Of a stretch of DNA of 64,000 nt, positions 47,439 through 54,901 are shown piece after piece; position 1 is the stretch's first letter; every line of letters begins with the position of its first letter. Origin of the DNA: Sphingobacterium paludis (lineage in GTDB: Bacteria; Bacteroidota; Bacteroidia; Sphingobacteriales; Sphingobacteriaceae). The translations under genes and the position numbers were made by a program. The DNA is taken from positions 1 through 64,000 of the forward strand of contig NZ_SNZV01000005.1 in NCBI RefSeq assembly GCF_004364125.1. Direction: 5' to 3'. The notes under the pieces were generated by a model. The model did no database searches, had not been told where the DNA came from, and saw only the letters and a list, made by a program, of their open reading frames with translations.

Positions 47439-48182
47439 CTAGGTGAGGTTAAACTGCTTACGAATATGTTTTTGAAGAATAGGCGGCAAATATTGGAGCT
47501 CACGCTTGGAGAACACCATCAATTTGCTGGTATTGGGATTCGTGGATATATAGTAAACTTGGCCTTGGCGAAAATCAAAATCTGTTTTCCCATATTTATC
47601 ATGCAACACGAAATCTCGCTTTGGCGTAAAAAGTACGTCGCCTGATACGGTAATGTTTTCGCTTTGCAAGTTGATTGAGGCAGAGCTATTTTGACTCAGT
47701 GTTAACGCGAAGCCATCTTCCTCCCAAAGCATCAATGATTGTTCGGAGTTAGTTGCATTAAAATTCCCCGATTTGCTGTTGCTCTTAGACAGCGTCCACC
47801 AATCTATGCACAAGAATACAGCTGCTGCCGCCGCAATGGACAGCCAAGTAGGCGCCTGCCGGAAGGACCTTTTGCGCAGTTCGCGGTAGCCGACCGAGGA
47901 GGAAGACCAGGCTTTTTTTGTTTCCATAGCTGAAGATGGGCGCTGCATATGTGCACTGATGTTGTGCCACAGCTCCTGTTTGACGACCCGATCTTTCGCA
48001 TCGCTCTGATTTGCCGAGGTTGTGTTATCCTGCTCGACGCCGAGATCCTCCACGGATAGCGATTCATCCAGCGCTAAATCATCAGCATCCATCCAAAGTC
48101 TTACGGTAGCCTGTTCCTGCTCGGTACATTGACCAAGTTCATAGCGTTCCAAGAGTTCTTTGCTGATCTTCAACTTATCCAC
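47439..48182 (-). CDS. FecR-like anti-sigma factor
   Basis: A 247-residue regulator with a single membrane span near residues 112-129 (LSIAAAAAVFLCIDWW). The cytoplasmic N-terminal part (LLERYELGQCTEQEQATVRLWM) resembles the anti-sigma N-domain of FecR-type proteins. The periplasmic part (VSGDVLFTPKRDFVLHDKYG) is shorter than FecR and may not reach a full FecR domain. It would hold the ECF sigma factor until an outer-membrane signal. The start is a GTG at 48182, 4 bases after an exact TATCTTTG -7 box on the minus strand, so this gene and those after it may be transcribed from their own promoter, with little or no leader. Confidence 0.78.
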   Translation of the reverse strand: MDKLKISKELLERYELGQCTEQEQATVRLWMDADDLALDESLSVEDLGVEQDNTTSANQSDAKDRVVKQELWHNISAHMQRPSSAMETKKAWSSSSVGYRELRKRSFRQAPTWLSIAAAAAVFLCIDWWTLSKSNSKSGNFNATNSEQSLMLWEEDGFALTLSQNSSASINLQSENITVSGDVLFTPKRDFVLHDKYGKTDFDFRQGQVYYISTNPNTSKLMVFSKRELQYLPPILQKHIRKQFNLT

Positions 48183-48186
48183 AAAA

Positions 48187-48194
48187 CAAAGATA
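48187..48194 (-). promoter_or_regulatory. -7 box before the anti-sigma gene
   Basis: Minus-strand TATCTTTG matches TAnnTTTG exactly and ends 4 bases before the GTG start at 48182. A start site about 7 bases downstream would give a practically leaderless transcript. Confidence 0.5.
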
Positions 48195-48246
48195 ATATAT
48201 ATTTGCGAGTATTGTGTAGGGTGTATTGCTTGACTAGTATGTAGAT

Positions 48247-48504
48247 TATAGTACTTAGTATGTAGAATGGGTGAAGTGGGTAATGCGTAGTGCGTAATGC
48301 GAAAATGAACGTCCTTGCGAGGAGGCACGAGGAAGCAATTTTCACTTTTGCTTTAGCGAGACTACTAGGTTGATGGATCATGCGTAATAGAGGTATGTTT
48401 TAGATGCGTAGTATATAGTACTTAGTATGGAGAATGGGTGACGCGTAGTGCGTATTGCGTAATGCGAAAATGAGCGTCTTTGCGAGGAGGCACAACGAAG
48501 CAAT
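48247..48504. repeat. Two copies of a dispersed intergenic repeat with REP-like core
   Basis: Copies at 48247-48339 and 48414-48504 share tatagtacttagtatg, gaatgggtga, gcgtaatgcgaaaatga and a 'tgcgaggaggcac...gaagcaat' core (48315-48339, 48480-48504). The first half is the complement of the repeat at 118-415. The core resembles a short dispersed element widespread in many bacterial genomes (CGTCATTGCGAGGAG...GAAGCAATC type). The two copies separate the sigma factor from its anti-sigma gene. Confidence 0.8.
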
Positions 48505-48589
48505 CTTTCTGGGGCAGTAGTGAGAATCTAGATATTAGTAGTGAGATGTTAGGATGCAGATTTTGGTATTTGGAAATGCGATCTTTGAC

Positions 48590-48690
48590 TTTCAAATTAT
48601 CATTCTTGCATTTTAACTCTTCACTTTTAACTTGTAACTTCTCACTTTTGACTTTTAACTTTTAACTTTTGAATTTTTACTTTCAATTGC
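48590..48690. repeat. T-rich degenerate repeat array
   Basis: Imperfect units such as ttcacttttaact, tctcacttttgact and ttttaacttttgaa are the reverse complement of the A-rich array at 36001-36240. The stretch 48691-48929 that follows includes a short complement-like pair, gttgcgtc / gatgcaac, and no supportable gene. Confidence 0.75.
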
Positions 48691-48929
48691 ACCTTCCTTT
48701 ATTAAACGGCATGTCGCATCAGTTTTGTTGCGTCTGTAGACATTTGGCTTTGCACTATCCAATAAGGATGCAACAAAAGTAAGCGACGGGGTTTTGGTTC
48801 CTTTTGCCCTACAAAAGGAACGCCATGTCCTGGCTAAGGACGGAAGGGATGAGGGCTGGACAAACTGTTTAATAAATAGAAACTTTACCCTAAAAGGAAA
48901 GGCCTTATCTTGACTAGGAAAAAAGGGTT

Positions 48930-49448
48930 TCAATAACATCTTTTTAGCGCTAATCGCAGTGTAGAGACGGCCTTGCTGATGTGGTACTCGACGGCACGTT
49001 CTGAAATAAACAGCAGCCCGGCGATCTCTTTGTTGGTCAGGCCTTCTTCCCGGCTCATTTTAAATACGTTTTTGCATTGTTTGGGCAGTGCTTCAACCAG
49101 TGCATGCACCTTTCCATTCAGTTCTTTCCATTCCACCTGCTGGTCTTCATACTCGATCTGCGCTGTGTTTAAGATCACATCATGGTGCCGTTGCCGAGTT
49201 GATTTGTTGCGGATGTATTCCATCGTTTTAAGTTTTACTGAGCGCAGTAAATACCTTTCGGCATCCTGTATATTGAGCGCTTCACGTCTTTCCCATAAGG
49301 ATTTAAAAATATCCTGCACAATCTCTTTGGCATCTTCCTCGTCCGTAGTAATCTTTACCGCAAAGGCATACATACGTTTCCAATACCGCTCGAACAGTTG
49401 CTCGAACGTAGCATGATTAACGTGTATAGGCGATGTTTGTTGATCCAA
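48930..49448 (-). CDS. ECF-type RNA polymerase sigma factor
   Basis: About 172 residues. Region 2 is FEQLFERYWKRMYAFAVKIT...DAKEIVQDIFKSLWERR, and region 4 is LVEALPKQCKNVFKMSREEGLTNKEIAGLLFISERAVEYHISKAVSTLR, a helix-turn-helix for -35 recognition. It is the FecI-like type typical of Bacteroidota TonB loci. The frame begins at TTG 49466, but that codon overlaps an exact minus-strand -7 box (49456-49463), so TTG 49448 is a better guess; no ATG is upstream of region 2. Anti-sigma, lipoprotein and receptor genes follow after a 747-base repeat-filled gap. Confidence 0.88.
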   Translation of the reverse strand: MDQQTSPIHVNHATFEQLFERYWKRMYAFAVKITTDEEDAKEIVQDIFKSLWERREALNIQDAERYLLRSVKLKTMEYIRNKSTRQRHHDVILNTAQIEYEDQQVEWKELNGKVHALVEALPKQCKNVFKMSREEGLTNKEIAGLLFISERAVEYHISKAVSTLRLALKRCY

Positions 49449-49455
49449 GGCAGCG

Positions 49456-49463
49456 CAAATATA
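49456..49463 (-). promoter_or_regulatory. -7 box of the sigma factor gene
   Basis: Minus-strand TATATTTG matches TAnnTTTG exactly. It lies within the longest open frame, so translation must start downstream, and the predicted transcript would be nearly leaderless. Confidence 0.5.
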
Positions 49464-49515
49464 CAATTATTTAGAATTATTATAAATAATGTTTTTGTTT
49501 TCCTGCAGCTATTTT

Positions 49516-49734
49516 TCAACGGACAATTTGTATTTTTTTTCGTCTTGCGCTCCCTGTCTTCTCTGCTATTACTAATCCTTGTTCACACAGTACCCGGATG
49601 TTGCGATATATCGCCGCATAACTGTGGCATTTGCTTAGCAGATTGAGCTGCATAAAGATATAATCGGCGTATACCGGATGCGGTTGTTCGTTTAATACGT
49701 CCAATATAGCCTGCTGTGTTTTATTGTGGCGCAT
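49516..49734 (-). CDS. Small Fur-like winged-helix protein
   Basis: A 72-residue protein. The sequence AILDVLNEQPHPVYADYIFMQL...SYAAIYRNIRVLCEQGLV matches the N-terminal winged-helix of Fur family repressors (helix 'sxaTvYRnLxxLxexGLv'). The metal-binding dimerisation domain is missing: after the wing it ends in KTGSARRKKIQIVR. It lies 33 bases downstream of an outer-membrane barrel gene on the same strand, so it is probably its regulator or a decayed Fur. As a stand-alone protein it could bind DNA as a monomer or compete with full-length Fur. That is speculation. Confidence 0.72.
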   Translation of the reverse strand: MRHNKTQQAILDVLNEQPHPVYADYIFMQLNLLSKCHSYAAIYRNIRVLCEQGLVIAEKTGSARRKKIQIVR

Positions 49735-49767
49735 AACATTATTCCTTTAATTTGCGTAAGCTTCGTA

Positions 49768-52128
49768 TCAATCACCAAAGAGGTAGCTTAATGAGAGCAT
49801 TACCTTTCTGTTGTCGGGATAGGCGGAGTTCCTAACGACCAAGTCGCCATAGGTGCTTGTATAACGGGGGTTGCCGTTACGGATTAGGCCTGTGACGGCC
49901 AGTTTTAGCATGGCCCGATCGTTGATCAGCTTCTTTTCTGCGGCTAGGTCTAAGCCATAGCGTTCATCCGTTCGCATGGCGCCCGTCGTTACACCCGAGT
50001 TATAATAGCCCGATATCTCTGTACGCAGGCCCCAGCGCAACTCCAGGGTATGGCGGCTGTTTGCCGACCAGCTAGAACCTTCCGAATCCAACACGATGTC
50101 TTCAATCTCGCCACGGTATCGGTTGTGGAAGGCATTGGCATAATGATTGGCCGACCACCATGAGCTTATGCGATGGTTGTACATCACGCTGGCACTGTAG
50201 TTTTTATAGTTGCCTATGTTCACTGGGCGCGTCAGGTTTTCGCCGGGATTGCTTCCTGCGCGCGCAATCCAATTGATTACGTCATAACCATAGCTCATAC
50301 TGAGCGTGCTGATGAGCGAATTTTTATAGGCATGGCCGATCTCGCTGATATAGCTGCGCTCGGGCTTCAGCTCTGGATTACCTTCGGAATAGGTAAAGGC
50401 ATCCTCGTAGATCCGAAAGGCATTGATATCGTGATCTCCGGGCCGCTCGATGCGGCTGCTGAATGAACCACGGATGCTATGATTATCATTCATGTTATAC
50501 AACAGAAAGCCATTAGGAAACAAATCGAAATACCGCTGACGGCTGATGTCATCAAGTGTTAGTTGATTGGCTTTGATAAAGGTATATTCCCCACGCAAAC
50601 CGGCCTGGTACTCGAAGCGCTTTATTTTTCCAGAATAGAGCAAATAAGCCGCCTGTATATGTTGTGTGTATTGAAATTGGTTGGAGGTATTGGCATCACG
50701 CTGCCAGTCGTCGCCACGCAACGTATCATTGAGCACGTCATTGTCAATAAAGAAATAGGTGGCCTTCCAGCCCATTTCCAGCTTGGCCTGCTCGCTAAAG
50801 GGTTTGCTGTAATCCAACCGTCCAGCATAGGTCGTATTAGTCAGCTCTTGTACGTTCGCCCGTGCTGACGTACGAATGTTGCTGCTCGGTAGGTCGTTTA
50901 TATCTGTCCGAAAACGGTTGTTATAATCGTTGCTGTGGGGCGCGTAGTCGAAGTTAATTTTCAAAAAATGATCTTCACCAGCATACTTATTGACGTAATT
51001 GATGTTGAAGTTTAGGTTGTTAAACTGTTCATCAAAATTATTCTGCGTGCTGGCAAATTGTGTGATAGAGCCGCTGCTCGTGCTGGTTTCCATAGCAATT
51101 AATGCGCTGCTGATGAAGCGTCCACGAAGCCAGTGAAAGCTGGCATCGAGGACGCCACCATCTTGAAACTCGTAGCTGGCGCCTGTGCGTAGGCTGTGAA
51201 ATTTACCTGGGCTCAGCTCTTTTGTTTCCTTTTGCCGCTGCGTAGTCTGGAGCTGACCACCGTTGAAAAATTGACGTTCTATCCGTGTGCTGTCTTCCGA
51301 GTATTCCCTTCCCACCGAGCCGTTCGCATAGATATTTAGGCCGCTGACTTTGTAGTGGATACTTCCTCCCACGGTTCCTTGCGAACGTCGGGTTTGCGAG
51401 CCGCGCACAAATGCGTCTCCTCCGAATCCATTTCGTTTGTTTCGCTTGGTCACGATATTGATAATGCCTGCGGTTCCGGCGGCATCTTCCCGGGCGGAGG
51501 GGTTGCTCATCAGTTCCAGTTTCGCGACATCGGCAGCTTGCAACCCACGTAGGAGGTTGGACAGTTGTGCGCCGGTGAGGTAGGTTTCGCGTCCGTCGAT
51601 GCGTACATTCGCGCCTGCTCGACCTTGTATGGAAAAATTCCCTTTGCCGTCTGATACAATGCCGGGTGTTTTTTCCAGCAATTCCAACATATTATTGCCC
51701 TCAGCGAGTACGGAATTCTCGACGTTCACGACCAATTTGTCCACATATTGGCGGATGGCCGGCTGCTGCCCACTCACGGAGACAGCCGCAATTTCCGTGG
51801 CTTCGTCGTCGAGATACACATCCTCCATGTATCGTTGCTGTGCGGCGCTGAGATCCAGGTAAGGCGAGTGGTATTCGGCGAAGCCTAATGCCCTTACCTG
51901 CAAGGTATAGCTGCCGTTTCTGTTGATGTGCAATTGATAGCTGCCGTCTGCACCGCTCTGTTGCTGGACAACTTGCGTGCTGTCGGGCAAGTGTAGCAAA
52001 GCTACCGTGGCGCCTGCCAGCGGAGCATGGCCCGCCGTCAGCACGCGGCCTTTAATTGTTGTTTGTGCATAAAGTGTAGAAACAACGGATATGCATAGTA
52101 AGGGGAGTAAGCGAAATGATAAAGTCAT
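49768..52128 (-). CDS. Outer-membrane beta-barrel/TonB-receptor-like protein
   Basis: A 786-residue exported protein. Signal peptide to about residue 21 (VSTLYAQ), then a carboxypeptidase-regulatory-like domain (IKGRVLTAGHAPLAGATV), a plug-like domain (MLELLEKTPGIVSDGKGNFSIQGRAGANVRIDG, SNPSAREDAAGTAGIINIVTKR) and a large barrel. The barrel region matches the outer-membrane beta-barrel family (OMP_b-brl_3 type) that resembles TonB receptors. Its ligand is unknown. It is upstream of the small Fur-like gene and downstream of a half-length YncE, an arrangement reminiscent of E. coli YncD/YncE. A metal or siderophore role is plausible given the neighbouring locus. Confidence 0.88.
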   Translation of the reverse strand: MTLSFRLLPLLCISVVSTLYAQTTIKGRVLTAGHAPLAGATVALLHLPDSTQVVQQQSGADGSYQLHINRNGSYTLQVRALGFAEYHSPYLDLSAAQQRYMEDVYLDDEATEIAAVSVSGQQPAIRQYVDKLVVNVENSVLAEGNNMLELLEKTPGIVSDGKGNFSIQGRAGANVRIDGRETYLTGAQLSNLLRGLQAADVAKLELMSNPSAREDAAGTAGIINIVTKRNKRNGFGGDAFVRGSQTRRSQGTVGGSIHYKVSGLNIYANGSVGREYSEDSTRIERQFFNGGQLQTTQRQKETKELSPGKFHSLRTGASYEFQDGGVLDASFHWLRGRFISSALIAMETSTSSGSITQFASTQNNFDEQFNNLNFNINYVNKYAGEDHFLKINFDYAPHSNDYNNRFRTDINDLPSSNIRTSARANVQELTNTTYAGRLDYSKPFSEQAKLEMGWKATYFFIDNDVLNDTLRGDDWQRDANTSNQFQYTQHIQAAYLLYSGKIKRFEYQAGLRGEYTFIKANQLTLDDISRQRYFDLFPNGFLLYNMNDNHSIRGSFSSRIERPGDHDINAFRIYEDAFTYSEGNPELKPERSYISEIGHAYKNSLISTLSMSYGYDVINWIARAGSNPGENLTRPVNIGNYKNYSASVMYNHRISSWWSANHYANAFHNRYRGEIEDIVLDSEGSSWSANSRHTLELRWGLRTEISGYYNSGVTTGAMRTDERYGLDLAAEKKLINDRAMLKLAVTGLIRNGNPRYTSTYGDLVVRNSAYPDNRKVMLSLSYLFGD

Positions 52129-52155
52129 GTTGACGTTCGAAATTATGGGGTCGTT

Positions 52156-52620
52156 TTAGCCTTTTTTATACCGTATTCTCATAACCGTGTTGCCGTTTTC
52201 CAGGGGCTCCGCATTGCGGTTGGCTTCTTTGTTTGTCACGTAAATTATACCGGTTTGCGGATCCAAGCTAATGGTATTCGGCAGCCCTTCGGTTGGGATC
52301 CGGTCGATGACTTTGTAAGTCGTTGCGTCTACGACGGCTATTTCCTGCTTTACCCGATTGGCCCTGTAAATAAGGTTGTTCGCCGCATCGTAAAGCGGGC
52401 CGATAGGGGAGCTGTTAACGCCGAGGTATACCTTATCAATAATCTCGCCCGTGTTGCCGTCCAATACGGTGATATTGTTGTCGTTAGATTGGCTGACGAA
52501 AATGCTGTTCTGCTTTAGATCAAGTGCGATGTTTAGTGGGCAGTACGACCAAGTTTTGAAACTGTTTTCTAAGCTGCCCGTTTTCGTATCAAATACCAAT
52601 AGCGATGCTTTTTTATACAT
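52156..52620 (-). pseudogene. C-terminal half of a YncE-like YVTN propeller protein
   Basis: A 154-residue fragment with three YVTN/NHL-like propeller repeats (SIFVSQSNDNNITVLDGNTGEII, NLIYRANRVKQEIAVVDATTYKVID, IIYVTNKEANRNAEP). YncE proteins are about 330-350 residues with a signal peptide, so the N-terminal half is missing. The start is ATG 52620, with TAA in frame 12 bases upstream, and sequence above it has no matching frame. It lies 27 bases upstream of the outer-membrane barrel gene. It may still be expressed, but without a signal peptide it would stay cytoplasmic. Confidence 0.75.
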
Positions 52621-52719
52621 GTTCTTTTTTTATGGGTGTTTTTATAATGCCATATGAATGGGCTTCTTTATAGGAAAGTAGCGCATTGGGCCGATTCCCG
52701 AAGTCTTATTTAGAAAAAG

Positions 52720-53350
52720 TCTATTGAAAATCGATACCATCGCGTGGCGCAGACTCGATACACCCGTTGTTGCGTATAGGTCAGTAGGCACAAACTCCAT
52801 TACTTTTGAATATGACGATCCATCATTTTTTTGGGCTTACCCGGATGGAACTCGCTTGACTGGCAAAACGTTAAAGGGATTCGGCCAACGAAAATAAACG
52901 AATAAGTCAGCAGCTTTATAGGGATGAACATTAGGTCTGCGATCCGCAAGATCTAAAGAATATAGCTTTTCCAAATTGGAGGCAGACAGCTACTGAAAAA
53001 TGGTGTACCAATTCGAGTTTGCTGACGATAATAAAGTACTGGTGGTAAGGCAGCAATATGGAAGTTGGGGTATGCGCAATTTCGACCTCACTAATTATGA
53101 CGAAATTCAGATAAAAGAGATCGAGATTCCCGAATACTCAAAAGATGTAAACGCTTTTTGTTTTAACGCTGACTAAGCTAAACTGGTTCTGGTACAGCAC
53201 AACAGAGCGCATATTTTTGATTTCGCCCGTAAAAAACTTTTGCACAGCTTTAAAATCGAACATCTTGTGAAACGTTATAACATCGCTTTTATTGGTGAAA
53301 AGTTAGGTGTACGAACCGATTATGGATGTTTTAGTCTGTACACGGTGTAG
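52720..53350 (+). pseudogene. Remnant of a protein gene with stop codons and frameshift
   Basis: The plus strand shows protein-like reading in shifting frames. One frame covers up to TAA at 52895 and reads DTPVVAYRSVGTNSITFEYD...FFWAYPDGTRLTGKTLKGF. A second (about 52930-53000) reads LKNIAFPNWRQTATEKW. A third starts at ATG 53000 and reads to a TAA at 53174 (FEFADDNKVLVVRQQYGSWGM), then on without that stop to TAG 53348 (KLVLVQHNRAHIFDFARKK). Homology to a WD-like/quinoprotein-type scaffold is possible. Not a working gene. The stretch 53351-53536 holds nothing I can name. Confidence 0.6.
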
Positions 53351-53536
53351 TTATCCCGATGTGCAATCGGCTAGCTGCTATGTATACGCATTGCTGGGGT
53401 CTAGATATTTTAAATTAGGGCCGTCTAGCCTTGTGTTGTCTACTTAGGTTGTCCTTTCCATTTATTTTAGGCACTTTTGCCGTCAAAGAATAGTATACAT
53501 TGCATCAACCAACATTATTGCTCAGCGAAACCCCTT

Positions 53537-54367
53537 ATGAAAAATTCGATCCTATTTGCTGCTTTATTTTTATTAATTAACAACGCCTTTGGGCAGAGGG
53601 CCAATACAGAAGTCTATATTATAGGGAACATACACGACAGCGTCCCGAATTATAATCCGACAATTTTATTGGCGATCATGAATGACATAAAGCCTGATAT
53701 TATTTTACACGAAGTAGACCGTGAATGAATGAGCGAATATGAAGCTAACGCAATAGCTTTCAAGGGTAATGAAATTCAAGCGAGTAACGCTTACCTACAG
53801 CAAAACCCAGGCTTACTGCGATTTCCCTTTGATTACGAGGACAGAAACAATTATCGAAGAAATGCGGGGATGGTGCCTACGGATAATCTGACTGTCCGAT
53901 TAATAGATAGCTTATTTAACACGAAGAAACTGACTATAGAAGAGGAGCATATATACAGCACCTTTAAAAATATCACAAATGAGCTTATGAACATCGCTGC
54001 GCTCGCACCCGAACATTTTAACAATGCGAAGACAGATAGTCTTGCAGAAAAGAGACAGCGCTACCAATATAACGAGCTACTTAAGATAACGAATAGGCGA
54101 TCCGAATTTTCCGAGAGATTTGTCACGAAGCCGGACGGCGAGAAAATCAGCTACAAAGATGGGTTTGAACGGATGGCCGGTTTTTGGGACTTGCGGAACC
54201 AGACCATGGCACAAAATATCTACGATATATCTCTTCAGTATCCAGGTAAAAAAATCCTGGTCTTAACGGGGTTTCTCCATCGCTATTACCTGATCAAAGA
54301 ATTGACAAAACTAAATCAGCATAATTTCGAAATCAAGGAGTTTTACCACAACGCGTCTCGTCTCTAA
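53537..54367 (+). pseudogene. TraB/GumN-like exported protein interrupted by a TGA
   Basis: One frame spans 53537-54367 apart from a TGA at 53726-53728. The first part has a signal peptide (SILFAALFLLINNAFGQ) and VYIIGNIHDSVPNYNPTILLAIMNDIKPDIILHEVD, the GxxH...E motif of TraB-like proteins. After the TGA, an ATG continues in the same frame (212 residues) and ends with KKILVLTGFLHRYYLIKEL, matching the family's second conserved motif. A sense codon mutated to TGA is the simplest explanation. Stop-restart (TGA-ATG directly adjacent) could still give two polypeptides. It is followed 77 bases later by a VOC gene. Confidence 0.7.
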
Positions 54368-54408
54368 ACAGGGCAGGATATATTTCGAGGATTTACTTTT
54401 TAAAAATG

Positions 54409-54416
54409 TAAATTTG
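54409..54416 (+). promoter_or_regulatory. -7 box of the small VOC gene
   Basis: TAAATTTG matches TAnnTTTG exactly, 28 bases before the ATG at 54445. No -33 TTG was found at the expected distance. Confidence 0.45.
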
Positions 54417-54444
54417 TGTTGCATACAGCTTTTAGGATTATTCT

Positions 54445-54786
54445 ATGATCAATAACCACATTAATTATATAGAGTTTAAAGCCAAGGATTTGAACGCTAT
54501 AAAAGAATTTTATAACACAGCTTTTCACTGGACTTTTGTAGATTACGGTCCAGATTATATTGCGTTTGCCGGAAGTGGTCTAGATGGAGGCTTCGAGCGA
54601 ACAGAAGAAGAAGTAGTCAATGGCGCCCTGACAGTGCTATATCATGAAGACCTCGCCCTTGCAAAACAACAAGTAATCGATGCAGAAGGAACGATTGTAA
54701 AGGATGTGTTTTCATTTCCTGGGGGGCACCGCTTTCATTTTGCCGATCCATCCGGCAATGAGCTGGCCGTCTGGTCGGATAAGTAA
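54445..54786 (+). CDS. Small VOC family protein
   Basis: A 113-residue single VOC domain (HINYIEFKAKDLNAIKEFYNTAFHWTFVDYGPDYIAFAG...HRFHFADPSGNELAVWSDK). It belongs to the short glyoxalase-like group often annotated as enzymes acting on unknown substrates. Metal-ligand positions are only partly conserved (Glu in YIEFK, His in HRFHF, Glu in NELAV). An exact -7 box lies 28 bases upstream. It stands between a decayed gene and the AraC/SDR unit. Confidence 0.87.
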   Translation: MINNHINYIEFKAKDLNAIKEFYNTAFHWTFVDYGPDYIAFAGSGLDGGFERTEEEVVNGALTVLYHEDLALAKQQVIDAEGTIVKDVFSFPGGHRFHFADPSGNELAVWSDK

Positions 54787-54901
54787 GTGTTGTATGGCGA
54801 AATTATTGCCGACTTCGGTATTGCAGCTCCGCTCATGCGCTGTTGGTGAAGCGCACGGGTAGCATGCTTTTTACGACGACCTATCACAGCGTTTAACTAG
54901 G

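Noticed and set aside
48480..48665. 61-residue plus-strand frame
   Set aside because: It is made of the dispersed repeat and T-rich array, giving a low-complexity product.
48655..48939. 94-residue minus-strand frame next to the sigma factor
   Set aside because: It begins in the sigma factor 3' end and ends in the T-rich array. The product looks like translated intergenic repeat and has no domain.
43686..52128. Polysaccharide-utilisation locus (SusCD)
   Set aside because: No SusD-like gene or glycoside hydrolase accompanies the two barrel genes; DUF4374 and PepSY partners point to siderophore uptake instead.
53726..53728. TGA read as selenocysteine
   Set aside because: No selenocysteine machinery or hairpin was seen, and the position is not a redox site in the TraB-like family.
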